DNA of 48,560 bases from Clostridium sp. UBA3947 (GTDB lineage: Bacteria; Bacillota; Clostridia; Clostridiales; Clostridiaceae): positions 1 to 48,560 of the forward strand of contig DGDR01000102.1 of the NCBI GenBank assembly GCA_002385545.1, in the 5' to 3' direction. The notes under the pieces were generated by a model, which was given only the letters and a program-made list of their open reading frames with translations, had not been told where the DNA came from and ran no database searches. Shown in pieces: positions 1 to 7,813 of this stretch (position 1 is its first letter; each line of letters opens with the position of its first letter). The position numbers were made by a program, and so were the translations under genes.

Positions 1-107
1 TATTCATTAACACTTAATTATTTGTCAAATTTAGTGTATAATATATGGTGAATCAATTAAAGTTATTTTTAGGAATTATCTATTTATTTTTTTGAGGTGA
101 TTTATTT

Positions 108-623
108 ATGCACAAAAATGCAATACCTAATGTATTTACTATAGGTAATTTGGCCTGTGGTATACTGTCCATTTTGATGACCTTTCAAAATGGAAACTTT
201 CAATTAGCCTGTTTGTTTATCCTAATAGCAGGTATAATGGACAGATATGATGGAAGGATTGCTAGACTATTGAATGTTTCTAGTGAAATTGGAAAAGAGC
301 TAGATTCTCTAGCAGACTTGGTCTCATTTGGAGTAGCTCCAGCCTTGCTAGTTTTTTCTTTATATGAGTTTTATAGTTTAGGTATAGCAGGCTATCTAGT
401 AGTTTTAGTTTTTCCTATAGCAGGAGCATACAGACTAGCAAGATACAATTGTACTAGCTTTGATGGTTTTTTTATGGGTATACCTATAACTCTAGCTGGA
501 TCAATTATGACTCTATTCTCACTGTTAACTATGAATAAAACGACTCATATTACCTTACCAGTGATTTTTCTTTTATCTTTATCCTATTTAATGGTAAGTA
601 AGCTAAAAATAAAAAAGGTGTAA
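108..623 (+). CDS. pssA: CDP-diacylglycerol-serine O-phosphatidyltransferase
   Basis: Integral membrane enzyme that joins CDP-diacylglycerol and L-serine to make phosphatidylserine, the first step to phosphatidylethanolamine. The full CDP-alcohol phosphatidyltransferase signature is visible: D45, D48-G49, A52-R53, G62, D66 and D70 in the spacing D-x2-D-G-x2-A-R-x8-G-x3-D-x3-D. The rest is several hydrophobic helices. The 171-residue length fits the short Gram-positive PssA type. ATG 108 follows a GAGGTGA ribosome binding site. No phosphatidylserine decarboxylase gene is adjacent. The stop codon lies in the loop of a bidirectional terminator shared with the convergent gene. The family call is firm; serine as substrate rests on family resemblance. 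Confidence 0.9.
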   Translation: MHKNAIPNVFTIGNLACGILSILMTFQNGNFQLACLFILIAGIMDRYDGRIARLLNVSSEIGKELDSLADLVSFGVAPALLVFSLYEFYSLGIAGYLVVLVFPIAGAYRLARYNCTSFDGFFMGIPITLAGSIMTLFSLLTMNKTTHITLPVIFLLSLSYLMVSKLKIKKV

Positions 624-638
624 CACCTTTTTTATTTT
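611..638. terminator. bidirectional intrinsic terminator
   Basis: A-rich arm 611-620 (AAAAAAGGTG) pairs perfectly with 624-633 around a three-base loop that is the pssA stop codon. T-runs on either side let it serve both pssA and the convergent minus-strand pair. Confidence 0.8.
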
Positions 639-639
639 T

Positions 640-975
640 TTATAGCTTTAATTCATTATCAATTTCGTCTTTTATATAATCTAATTTTAAATGCTCCTTC
701 AACACAGCAGTTTTTAGCTTACAGTAATTAACGTATCCATAATCCGTATCCTTTATTGCATCTATGATATGATCTATAGCCTTTCCTAGGTCACTTGCCC
801 TATTTAAAGCATCCTTAATATCTCTTCTATGGACTAAGGAAATATTGTTCAACTCATTTGCTCCAGCTATTAGCAATCTATAAGAATTCACTAATTTTGT
901 TAGTAGATCAGCCAGGTTATTTATATCTGCGTAATAGCTTTCTATTACATTTCTTTGGCTCAACCCAATCACCAT
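640..975 (-). CDS. hypothetical helical protein, 111 aa
   Basis: Not recognised. The sequence is soluble, charged and probably all-helical, with no signal peptide, membrane segment or metal motif. Heptad-like leucine/isoleucine spacing through the first 90 residues suggests a small helical bundle. It lies 43 bases downstream of the 43-residue ORF at 1019-1150 on the same strand and ends in a shared terminator with pssA, so the two are probably co-transcribed. No strong Shine-Dalgarno is seen before ATG 975; the next codon, GTG, is an alternative start. Frame length, context and the terminator right after the stop support a real gene. Confidence 0.65.
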   Translation of the reverse strand: MVIGLSQRNVIESYYADINNLADLLTKLVNSYRLLIAGANELNNISLVHRRDIKDALNRASDLGKAIDHIIDAIKDTDYGYVNYCKLKTAVLKEHLKLDYIKDEIDNELKL

Positions 976-1018
976 ATAATATTTCTATCATATACAATAT
1001 ATTAATAATCCTCTATTT

Positions 1019-1150
1019 TTATTCTTGTAGCTTCATTGGAGGGTCAAACTTTTCCTCTCGGTTACCCTTATTCTCATCATCCTTATCCTCTATTTTTTCC
1101 TTTTCATCTAAAAGTTCCAAGACAAAATAATCTGGATAATTGAAAAACAT
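1019..1150 (-). CDS. small acidic protein, 43 aa
   Basis: Short frame starting at ATG 1150 (MFFNYPDYFVLELLDEKEK) behind a near-perfect AGGAGG ribosome binding site six bases upstream. The N-terminal 15 residues are aromatic and hydrophobic; the rest is a highly charged stretch rich in K, E and D ending in DPPMKLQE. No known family is recognised. It sits between the nucleoside kinase and the 111-residue protein on the same strand. Its ribosome binding site and start codon lie in the 3' arm of a long hairpin (1150-1201), so translation may be structurally controlled. The strong ribosome binding site is the main support that it is translated. Confidence 0.55.
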   Translation of the reverse strand: MFFNYPDYFVLELLDEKEKIEDKDDENKGNREEKFDPPMKLQE

Positions 1151-1201
1151 AGCTACCTCCTCTTATAGATTCTACTTTATTAGAATACTAGGAAGTAGCT
1201 A
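1150..1201 (-). promoter_or_regulatory. hairpin enclosing the ribosome binding site of the 43-aa ORF
   Basis: On the minus strand, TAGCTAC (1201-1195) pairs with GTAGCTA (1156-1150), TCCT with AGGA (1190-1193 with 1158-1161), and inside these ATTCTA with TAGAAT (1181-1186 with 1169-1174). The outer 3' arm holds the AGGAGG site and the A of the ATG. A T5 run follows immediately inside the ORF. It could terminate transcription from the upstream kinase gene, gate translation of the small ORF, or both. Confidence 0.5.
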
Positions 1202-1211
1202 AAAGTGTTCA

Positions 1212-2870
1212 TTAATATTTATAGAAGCAGCTGCCTCCAATAAATTCACGTAAAATAGAGTTTTCAGGTACTAGAGAAGTGTCAACCTCCTTAAAGAAGC
1301 TTAAAAAGGTTTTTAATTTCTTAGCCTCATAATACACTGGACTGCTAGGCTGGATTTTTGAAAGCTCCTCTAAAGCAAACCTTTTTAACACGCACAATTC
1401 GTACACTATAGTGGAGTTAAACATAATATCTGCTTCTTCCTGAAATACGAAAATGTTCCTTTCCTCTCCTCTTCGTATAGAAGGCCACATCATTAAGGTT
1501 TGCTCTCCTCCATAACCCCTTGACAAAAAGTCCCGGACAATTCTTCTAATTTTTCTTACATCGGTAGTAGCAATTCTATTATGGTCATCCAAATTAAGCT
1601 GAGTAAGAGCACTAATATATACTTTAAACTTATTCTCTGCTGGAATGGTTGAGGTTAACATGTCATTTAATCCATGAATACCTTCAATAAGGATTATTCC
1701 ATTTTTAGGTAAAGATAACTTTTCTCCATGTTCCTCTCTTTTACCTGTTCTAAAATTAAACTTTGGTACTTCTACCTCTTTACCTTGAAGCAAATCATTT
1801 AATTGCTTATTAAATAAGTCTAAATCTAATGCATAAAGAGATTCAAAGTCTGGTTTGCCGTCCTCATCGAGAGGAGTTTTCTCTCTATCTACAAAATAGT
1901 CGTCCAAGGAAATAGGTATAGGGATATAACCATTAACCCTAAGCTGAATTCCCAATCTCTTGCAAAAAGTAGTTTTTCCAGAAGAAGATGGACCAGCTAT
2001 TAATACAACCTTAACTTCCTTTCTATCATGAATCATATCAGCAATATAGGCTATCTTCTTTTCATGAAGAGCTTCAGATACTCTAATAATATCAATTATC
2101 TCATTATTATCTACCTTATCATTTAAGGAACCTACGTCTCCGACTCCCAGTATATTACCCCATTGTTCAGTTTCATAGAAAATCTTTGCAAGCTTTTTTC
2201 TATCAACAAAGGCTGGAATTTCATTTGGATTTTCCTCTGTAGGAAACCTTAACAAAAATCCTGGTTCATAGTACATTAAATCAAAAAGCTTTATAATTCC
2301 CGTTGAATTAGCCATTAAACCGTAAAAGTAATCGTATCTTCCATTTAACTCGTAGAGATATAGGCCTTCTAAATCCTGATGTCTCAATAGCCGTATTTTA
2401 TCTTGAAGGCCGTATCCTTCAAAAATCTGTATAGCCTCTTCCTTAGTTTTATATACCTTGTGAATAGGATAATCAGCATCAATGATTTCTTGCATTTTTT
2501 CCTTTATTTTAATTAAATCCTCAGTATCTAAGGGAGTATCCTTATGAATTTCTCCAAACAAGCCCTTGCTTAAGGAGTGTTCTATGGTAATCTTGGCCTT
2601 AGGAAAAATATCACATACCGCTCTTATTAAGATGAATTGTAAGGTTCTAATATAGGCCTTCATACCCATTTGGTGACTTATATCAATTACCTCAAATTCT
2701 CCCTCCTCTGTTACGGGGCTAAATAATTCTAGATAGTTATTATTAATCCTTCCAAGTATAGGCTCGTGATCGCCCTTTAAATTAAATTCATTTATTAATT
2801 CAGCAACAGTTATTCCTTCCTTTGCTTCGATAATTTTTCCATTGGTTAACTTCAATTTCAAAGTATTCAT
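1212..2870 (-). CDS. TGS-domain uridine kinase-like nucleoside kinase
   Basis: Predicted cytoplasmic ATP-dependent kinase of the uridine kinase/phosphoribulokinase fold. Order of domains: an N-terminal TGS-like domain (about residues 1-65), a region resembling the second additional domain of threonyl- and alanyl-tRNA synthetases (about 70-230, with HSLSKGLFGEI), then a kinase domain opening with the P-loop GPSSSGKTT near residue 295 and followed by the ISLDDYFVDR segment typical of uridine kinases. About 550 residues is normal for this clostridial and Thermotoga family, much longer than classical Udk. The frame can begin at TTG 2876, but ATG 2870 has better spacing to GGCGG and is used here. 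True substrate is not known from sequence. Confidence 0.8.
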   Translation of the reverse strand: MNTLKLKLTNGKIIEAKEGITVAELINEFNLKGDHEPILGRINNNYLELFSPVTEEGEFEVIDISHQMGMKAYIRTLQFILIRAVCDIFPKAKITIEHSLSKGLFGEIHKDTPLDTEDLIKIKEKMQEIIDADYPIHKVYKTKEEAIQIFEGYGLQDKIRLLRHQDLEGLYLYELNGRYDYFYGLMANSTGIIKLFDLMYYEPGFLLRFPTEENPNEIPAFVDRKKLAKIFYETEQWGNILGVGDVGSLNDKVDNNEIIDIIRVSEALHEKKIAYIADMIHDRKEVKVVLIAGPSSSGKTTFCKRLGIQLRVNGYIPIPISLDDYFVDREKTPLDEDGKPDFESLYALDLDLFNKQLNDLLQGKEVEVPKFNFRTGKREEHGEKLSLPKNGIILIEGIHGLNDMLTSTIPAENKFKVYISALTQLNLDDHNRIATTDVRKIRRIVRDFLSRGYGGEQTLMMWPSIRRGEERNIFVFQEEADIMFNSTIVYELCVLKRFALEELSKIQPSSPVYYEAKKLKTFLSFFKEVDTSLVPENSILREFIGGSCFYKY

Positions 2871-3128
2871 ATTCAATCTACCGCCTTTCTTTCTGCCTTG
2901 CTAAAATATAGATTTCTGAAATAATTATTTCACTCTTACAACATACTTATATGATTATATTCTGAAAATTCTAAACTATATTTCTATTATACAACAAAAC
3001 TAGAATTATTCTATACTAAAGAGCTAATAATATTAATATATGCTCATAATTTTTCAATAATATGTAAAACTATATATAGCATATTCACCACCTATCCATA
3101 TTACATTTTAAAAGGAGCTTAGGATTAA

Positions 3129-3839
3129 ATGTTAATAATACTAATAAGAACTGTAATACTTTTTGTTATGGTTATAATCTCAATGAGAATTATGGGCAAA
3201 CGGCAAATAGGTCAACTACAGCCCTATGAGTTAGTTGTGACAATAATGATATCTGAGCTAGCTACTCTTCCTATGGAAGATATGCGAATCCCCTTAATTC
3301 ATGGATTTATTCCTATAGTCACTCTCTTAGTAATTCAAATAGTAATATCATTATTAGAATTAAAAAGCGACAAAGCAAGATTTATTTTGGACGGTAAGCC
3401 TAGTATAGTAATTAGAAACGGACGACTGGTTTTATCAGAGCTTAAAAATCAAGTATTTACTGTGAACGATCTTTTAGAAGAACTAAGAATGAAGGGTTAC
3501 TATAATATTGAAGATGTGGAATACGCCATTTTAGAAACCAATGGTCAAATATCCGTTATTCCCAAGGATGATAATCAACCAGTTACTAAAAGTGATATGA
3601 ATATAAAAACTAAAGCAAAAACCATACCCGCTATTATAATTAGTCAAGGAAGAATAAATATGGATAATTTAAAATTCATAAATAAAGATGAAAGGTGGTT
3701 AATGAATCAAATTAAAGCCGCTAATATTAAAGATATAAAAGAAATTTTTATTGCGGTAATGACTACAGAAGGTGGATTGTATATTCAAAAATATTCAGAC
3801 CACAAGGAGGATAATACACACCAGGAGGTAGAGCTTTGA
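3129..3839 (+). CDS. DUF421 (YetF-family) membrane protein
   Basis: Three hydrophobic segments fill the first 80 residues, with the family's conserved MRIMGKRQIGQLQPYE motif after the first. They are followed by a cytoplasmic alpha/beta domain (about 85-236) containing the typical GKPSIVIRNGRL and EDVEYAILETNGQISV blocks. This is the YetF/YrbG/YkjA family; relatives with DUF1657 domains (2Duf) are linked to spore resistance, but no role is proven for this form. Its last four bases overlap the start of the DUF4363 gene, a pairing common in clostridia. Two further GGAGG sequences near the 3' end (around 3805 and 3823) feed translation of that next gene. Confidence 0.85.
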   Translation: MLIILIRTVILFVMVIISMRIMGKRQIGQLQPYELVVTIMISELATLPMEDMRIPLIHGFIPIVTLLVIQIVISLLELKSDKARFILDGKPSIVIRNGRLVLSELKNQVFTVNDLLEELRMKGYYNIEDVEYAILETNGQISVIPKDDNQPVTKSDMNIKTKAKTIPAIIISQGRINMDNLKFINKDERWLMNQIKAANIKDIKEIFIAVMTTEGGLYIQKYSDHKEDNTHQEVEL

Positions 3840-4216
3840 AAAACTTTTGGATATCATTAAGTATTTTTATCGCAATGATAATTGGTATATTTTTTACTTT
3901 GGATTACATAAACTCAGTTTGTAAGGAGGTAGAAGATAAAAGCGTTGAATTAGAGTATCTAATCAACGCTGAAAAATGGCAGGAAGCTGATAAGCTCTCC
4001 AATGAATTGTATTACAAGTGGATAAGCAAGGCCAAGATTATGTCCATTTTCGTCAATCACGGAGAAATAGATGCATTAAACAACGAAATACTTAAGCTTA
4101 CCCAATATGTAAAGTGCAAAAGTAAGGATGAAGCTTTAGCCAGTAACCATACTGTGAAATTTTATTCAAAAAGCATCGCAGATTTACAAAGAGTAACCTT
4201 TTCAAATATATTTTAA
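3836..4216 (+). CDS. DUF4363 family membrane-anchored protein
   Basis: One N-terminal membrane helix (about residues 5-25) precedes an extracytoplasmic helical domain containing the DUF4363-like segment EKWQEADKLSNELYYKWISKA. Translation starts at TTG 3836, which overlaps the DUF421 stop as TTGA and has a strong AGGAGGT site eight bases upstream; no ATG fits better. The overlap implies coupling with DUF421, and the two products probably act together at the membrane. Function is unknown. The end of the gene lies within a set of nested inverted repeats (4171-4240). Confidence 0.8.
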   Translation: MKNFWISLSIFIAMIIGIFFTLDYINSVCKEVEDKSVELEYLINAEKWQEADKLSNELYYKWISKAKIMSIFVNHGEIDALNNEILKLTQYVKCKSKDEALASNHTVKFYSKSIADLQRVTFSNIF

Positions 4217-4240
4217 TACTCTATATACTGAAACGATGCT
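4171..4240 (+). repeat. nested inverted repeats at the end of the DUF4363 gene
   Basis: AAGCATCG at 4171-4178 pairs with CGATGCTT at 4234-4241, and AGAGTA (about 4190) pairs with TACTCT (about 4217). The structure spans the stop codon. No clear T-run follows, so it is not a standard terminator; it may stabilise or process the 3' end. Confidence 0.45.
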
Positions 4241-4245
4241 TATTA

Positions 4246-5547
4246 TTACATATTTTCTTTAGCACGCTTAACCTCATCTTCACTACATTGCATAGGCCCG
4301 TAACGAGCTTTATGATATATATGGGTTAAAAGAGTATAATCTTTGGAGCTAACCTCTTCTATATTTTTACTTATAATTTTTGCAGTATGATATTTTTTAG
4401 GTATCACTCCTAATTTACTATAGTTTTTTACTAGCTTTTTATACAAGCGTCTTATTTTCATATTATTTGAAGTATCTAAGGATTCTTTAACTACCTTCTT
4501 AACTTTATTTATAGTATTAGGAATTATATTGATAGCATCACTATCCTTTAATACCGATTCCCTTTTCTCCTTTGAGTTTTTATATCCAAGCAACCGCTTA
4601 AAGGCTTCCTTTCCTTCTATTACAAGGGCATATAATACATATATTAACACCACTGTAACTATAATAATTATTCCAAACTTTATAATATTACCTATATATA
4701 TAAGTATCTTTGATTCCTTTTGCTCAGCTTCCAATAATTCTTTCATTTTATTGCCCGCATTTAGCTCATCGGCTCCTGTTTTATTATTTACCTTTGGCCT
4801 TGGTGAATTATTGGGACGATAGCTTATGGAATTAAGCTTTATATTTTTCAAAAGCCTATCAGCAGCATCGTAGGTTCCAGACAGCCACAGGATGCCGTTC
4901 AAAAGAAAGATTGCAAATATCACCAAGAAAATTACGGAACTAGAGGTCTTATTCATCCCCTCCTTAATCTTTGCTGAATCATTATCCCCACATGCCAGTA
5001 CCGCATTTCTGTTAACTATCTGCAGATAAACTAAAATAGATATTACATTTATTATTGCAGCTATAGTAACTATGGCTACTGCTTCTGGCATTGAGGTTAT
5101 ATTTGTATTTGCCAAGGCATAGTAAAGCATATAGGGTATAATGGTAAAAATTAAGGAAGAAAAGGTCATATAATAAGTAGGCTTTGCCTTTAACCGCTTT
5201 CCATAGTATATTACTGTAGCCAATTGAATAATGGTATATATTAGTTTTTCCCAGACACTCGGAAATACAAGAATAATAGCAAATATGAGAAGGCTATTGT
5301 AGATTAAAAATCTAAAGCCATTTTTCGCCTTATGCTTTAATATTACTATACCTAATTGAAAAGCTAGCATAAGCATACCTATTAATATGTCCTTTATTTC
5401 ACCTTGTCCATATAAAATCAAAAAAGCTGGAGTAAATATAAGAAAAAACCGGACTACAGTTTCTAAGCATTCAATTAGCAATGTCTTTGTAGGCACCATA
5501 TTAATCCAACTACTACTGTTCTGAACAACGAGATAATGGTCTTTCAT
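4246..5547 (-). CDS. polytopic membrane protein with C-terminal DUF4129
   Basis: About seven hydrophobic helices fill the first 220 residues, then a low-complexity extracytoplasmic loop, one more membrane helix (near residue 290), and a cytoplasmic tail. The tail carries the DUF4129 pattern: IRRLYKKLVKNYSKLGV, then YHTAKI, then LTHIYHKARYG. Third gene of the MoxR-DUF58 operon. Partners in this position usually contain a transglutaminase-like domain between membrane parts; here no Cys-His-Asp core is visible and the loop is far too short. The frame can extend to TTG 5568, overlapping DUF58, but ATG 5547 follows a GTGATC site and is preferred. Role unknown. Confidence 0.75.
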   Translation of the reverse strand: MKDHYLVVQNSSSWINMVPTKTLLIECLETVVRFFLIFTPAFLILYGQGEIKDILIGMLMLAFQLGIVILKHKAKNGFRFLIYNSLLIFAIILVFPSVWEKLIYTIIQLATVIYYGKRLKAKPTYYMTFSSLIFTIIPYMLYYALANTNITSMPEAVAIVTIAAIINVISILVYLQIVNRNAVLACGDNDSAKIKEGMNKTSSSVIFLVIFAIFLLNGILWLSGTYDAADRLLKNIKLNSISYRPNNSPRPKVNNKTGADELNAGNKMKELLEAEQKESKILIYIGNIIKFGIIIIVTVVLIYVLYALVIEGKEAFKRLLGYKNSKEKRESVLKDSDAINIIPNTINKVKKVVKESLDTSNNMKIRRLYKKLVKNYSKLGVIPKKYHTAKIISKNIEEVSSKDYTLLTHIYHKARYGPMQCSEDEVKRAKENM

Positions 5548-5554
5548 TATTTGA

Positions 5555-6661
5555 TCACATCCCTGCAATAAATTCTTCTAAGCCTTCAAATATTTTTCCT
5601 TCATCTTTCATTTTTGGGACTATCCATCTTAAGCTATAGCCTTCTCGCAATTTTAAACTAAAGATTTCCACTGCTTCTGGACTATAATAGTGAGATACTA
5701 TCACTATTACACGATTTTTCCTATGATATGTAAGGTTACTATTTAGCAAATCTACTAATCCAAACTCTTTATTACTGATATTTAGAGCAGCTAATGCTTC
5801 ATATACTTCTCTAATTTTTTCTGCATAGCTACCTGCCTCTACTTCCAAAGCCTCTCCCGTTGCGTCATTTCTACCATTTGATATCAGTTCTACATCCATT
5901 CCTCTTTTAATAAACTCATTAGCCAAGGAAGCAGCTATGCTTATACCCTTCTCTAACAGATTAATATCATCAAATTCATTATACTTTTCAACATTTAGCA
6001 AAATAGTAATCCCAACACTAGAAGTAGTATCAAATTGGTTAACCTTTAGCTCACCACTCTTAGCAGTGGCTTTCCAATTTATAGTTTTCATACTATCAAA
6101 GGGTGAATATTCTCTTATCCCTCTCAGCTGAAAGGGATCTTCCAGTAATTGCTTCTTAGCTATTATCTCACCATTAATTTTATTAAATAATAGGCTTATT
6201 TCCTCAATAGGAACTATTTGAGGATAGACATAGAGTACTGCATCATTAGTATAACGCTTAATTAATCTGGTGTCTCCAAAAAGATCTCCACTTAAAAGCT
6301 CCAGCTCTTTTATCTCATAATAGCCTCTTCTTTCTCCGAGCAAAGTATACTCTCTAGTAACCTTCTCATAGGATCGAAGATAAAAGCCTTCTGTCCTATA
6401 ATTATCATGGCCCTTCTGTAAGTCTCCTTCTTCCACAAATACTAGGTTTTTCGATAACTTGTATCTTACAACTATCCACCACAAGGGAAAAAGCTTTTTA
6501 TTGGTTAGGCACACCTTTACCTTACAGTATTCTCCTTGAAAAACTGCTTTCTTATCAAAGGCAACTTCTGAACTCAAGTTTTTAAAGCAATTTTTTACGT
6601 ATATTTCTCTTATGATTATATAAAACCCTATTGCTACAACTAAAATTAATAGTATTCTCAT
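5555..6661 (-). CDS. DUF58 domain protein
   Basis: One N-terminal membrane helix (residues 2-20), then a beta-rich region and the DUF58 signature near residue 190: IREYSPFDSMKTINWKATAK followed by GELKVNQF. A von Willebrand A-like fold with a DxT-type start (QFDTTSSVGITILLNV) forms the C-terminal half. DUF58 proteins are typical partners of MoxR ATPases, which are thought to act as chaperones for metal or cofactor insertion; the target here is unknown. The frame opens at GTG 6685, inside moxR, but ATG 6661 has an AGGTGAG site and leaves 11 bases after moxR. Confidence 0.85.
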   Translation of the reverse strand: MRILLILVVAIGFYIIIREIYVKNCFKNLSSEVAFDKKAVFQGEYCKVKVCLTNKKLFPLWWIVVRYKLSKNLVFVEEGDLQKGHDNYRTEGFYLRSYEKVTREYTLLGERRGYYEIKELELLSGDLFGDTRLIKRYTNDAVLYVYPQIVPIEEISLLFNKINGEIIAKKQLLEDPFQLRGIREYSPFDSMKTINWKATAKSGELKVNQFDTTSSVGITILLNVEKYNEFDDINLLEKGISIAASLANEFIKRGMDVELISNGRNDATGEALEVEAGSYAEKIREVYEALAALNISNKEFGLVDLLNSNLTYHRKNRVIVIVSHYYSPEAVEIFSLKLREGYSLRWIVPKMKDEGKIFEGLEEFIAGM

Positions 6662-6672
6662 AGCCTCACCTA

Positions 6673-7629
6673 TTATTCTCCCCACTTTTCAGTAGGTACC
6701 CTTAGGCTTTGGATAATTTCTGTCAATACAGACTGAGTACTGATAGCCTTTATCCTTAAGGTATCCTTAATTATAATCCTATGGGGAAGTACATAGCTTG
6801 CCATAGTTTGAACATCCTCCGGTATAACAAAAGCTCGGCCCTTCAAGGCAGCATAACATTGGCAGGCCTTTAGCAGAGCTATAGTACCTCTTGGACTAAC
6901 TCCTAAAATTAAACTTTCATGCTTTAGAGTCTTCTCCGTTATCTGTAAAATATAATCCATAATTTCATCACTAACAAAAACCTCTTTAAAGCTTTCACTA
7001 GCTTCCGTTAACTCTTCCTTACTACAAACTGCTGCCAAATTATCAATAGGATTATCCTTGATAAATCTCCTTAAAATTGCTCTTCCCTCTTCAAAGCTTG
7101 GATATCCCATATTAACCTTCACAAAAAATCTATCTAGCTGGGCCTCTGGTAAAGGGAAGGTTCCTTGATTCTCCACTGGATTTTGAGTGGCCAAAACTAA
7201 AAATGGCTTATCTAGTAAATAAGTGTGGCCATCAATGGTTACTTGTCTTTCTTCCATAGCTTCTAGCAGGGCTGATTGAGTTCTAGGCGTAGCTCTATTT
7301 ATTTCATCAGCTAACAGGATGTTTGTAAATACAGGGCCCTGTCTAAAGGTAAACTCAGCTATTTTTTGATTAAAATAATTGATTCCTGTCAAATCGGAAG
7401 GAAGGAGGTCTGGTGTAAACTGTATTCTTTTAAAATCACCACCTATGGATTTTGCCAAGGCCTTTGCCAGCATGGTTTTCCCAGTTCCAGGCACATCTTC
7501 AATAAGCACGTGACCTCCACAAATGGCACTAGTTAAAACAACATCGATTATTTCATCCTTACCCACAATCACCTTTTTAATATTTTCTTTGACTCTATCG
7601 CCTAATTCTTGAATATTTTCTACATGCAC
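6673..7629 (-). CDS. MoxR-family AAA+ ATPase
   Basis: AAA+ ATPase with a complete core: Walker A EDVPGTGKTMLAKAL (about residues 41-55), Walker B ILLADEINRA, sensor 1 LATQNPVENQGT and sensor 2 region GVSPRGTIALLKACQ. At 318 residues it has the usual length. It is the first gene of the operon with DUF58 and DUF4129, a layout known across bacteria. Start is GTG 7629 behind AAAGGTG; an ATG five bases downstream is out of frame. MoxR proteins act as assembly chaperones for partner complexes, and the operon partners are the likely clients here. Confidence 0.9.
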   Translation of the reverse strand: MHVENIQELGDRVKENIKKVIVGKDEIIDVVLTSAICGGHVLIEDVPGTGKTMLAKALAKSIGGDFKRIQFTPDLLPSDLTGINYFNQKIAEFTFRQGPVFTNILLADEINRATPRTQSALLEAMEERQVTIDGHTYLLDKPFLVLATQNPVENQGTFPLPEAQLDRFFVKVNMGYPSFEEGRAILRRFIKDNPIDNLAAVCSKEELTEASESFKEVFVSDEIMDYILQITEKTLKHESLILGVSPRGTIALLKACQCYAALKGRAFVIPEDVQTMASYVLPHRIIIKDTLRIKAISTQSVLTEIIQSLRVPTEKWGE

Positions 7630-7708
7630 ATTAACACCTTCTTTCTTAAGATGATTATATCAAATATTTTATTTGAGTAAAAAAGTTTTAAAAAATCCAT
7701 AATAAATA

Positions 7709-7737
7709 TAGAAAAATAAAATTCTATGCTTTATAAT
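7709..7737 (+). promoter_or_regulatory. sigma-A-type promoter of fba
   Basis: A weak -35 TAGAAA (7709-7714) and a consensus -10 TATAAT (7732-7737) are separated by 17 bases. Transcription should begin near 7744, directly in front of the repeat described next. Confidence 0.6.
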
Positions 7738-7743
7738 GATATT

Positions 7744-7779
7744 GTACATATTAGTCCCAGCGGGTCTATTTATGTCCCA
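7744..7779 (+). promoter_or_regulatory. CggR-like operator downstream of the fba promoter
   Basis: GTCCCA occurs at 7754-7759 and again at 7774-7779, exactly 20 bases apart. On the opposite strand this reads TGGGAC-N6-AGAC-N4-TGGGAC-N6-GTAC, which has the spacing of the Bacillus CggR operator (CGGGAC-N6-TGTC-N4, twice). The GGGAC boxes match well, the TGTC boxes poorly. Its position just after the -10 suits a roadblock repressor. The CggR assignment is inference. Confidence 0.5.
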
Positions 7780-7813
7780 AAACCGGTATTTTTAAGGAAA
7801 GGTGGAATAAAAA

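Noticed and set aside
1..107. Promoter for pssA
   Set aside because: TTGTCA (22-27) and TATAAT (37-42) are only nine bases apart; no correctly spaced pair was convincing.
858..1130. 90-codon plus-strand frame
   Set aside because: It lies opposite two better-supported minus-strand genes and has no ribosome binding site.
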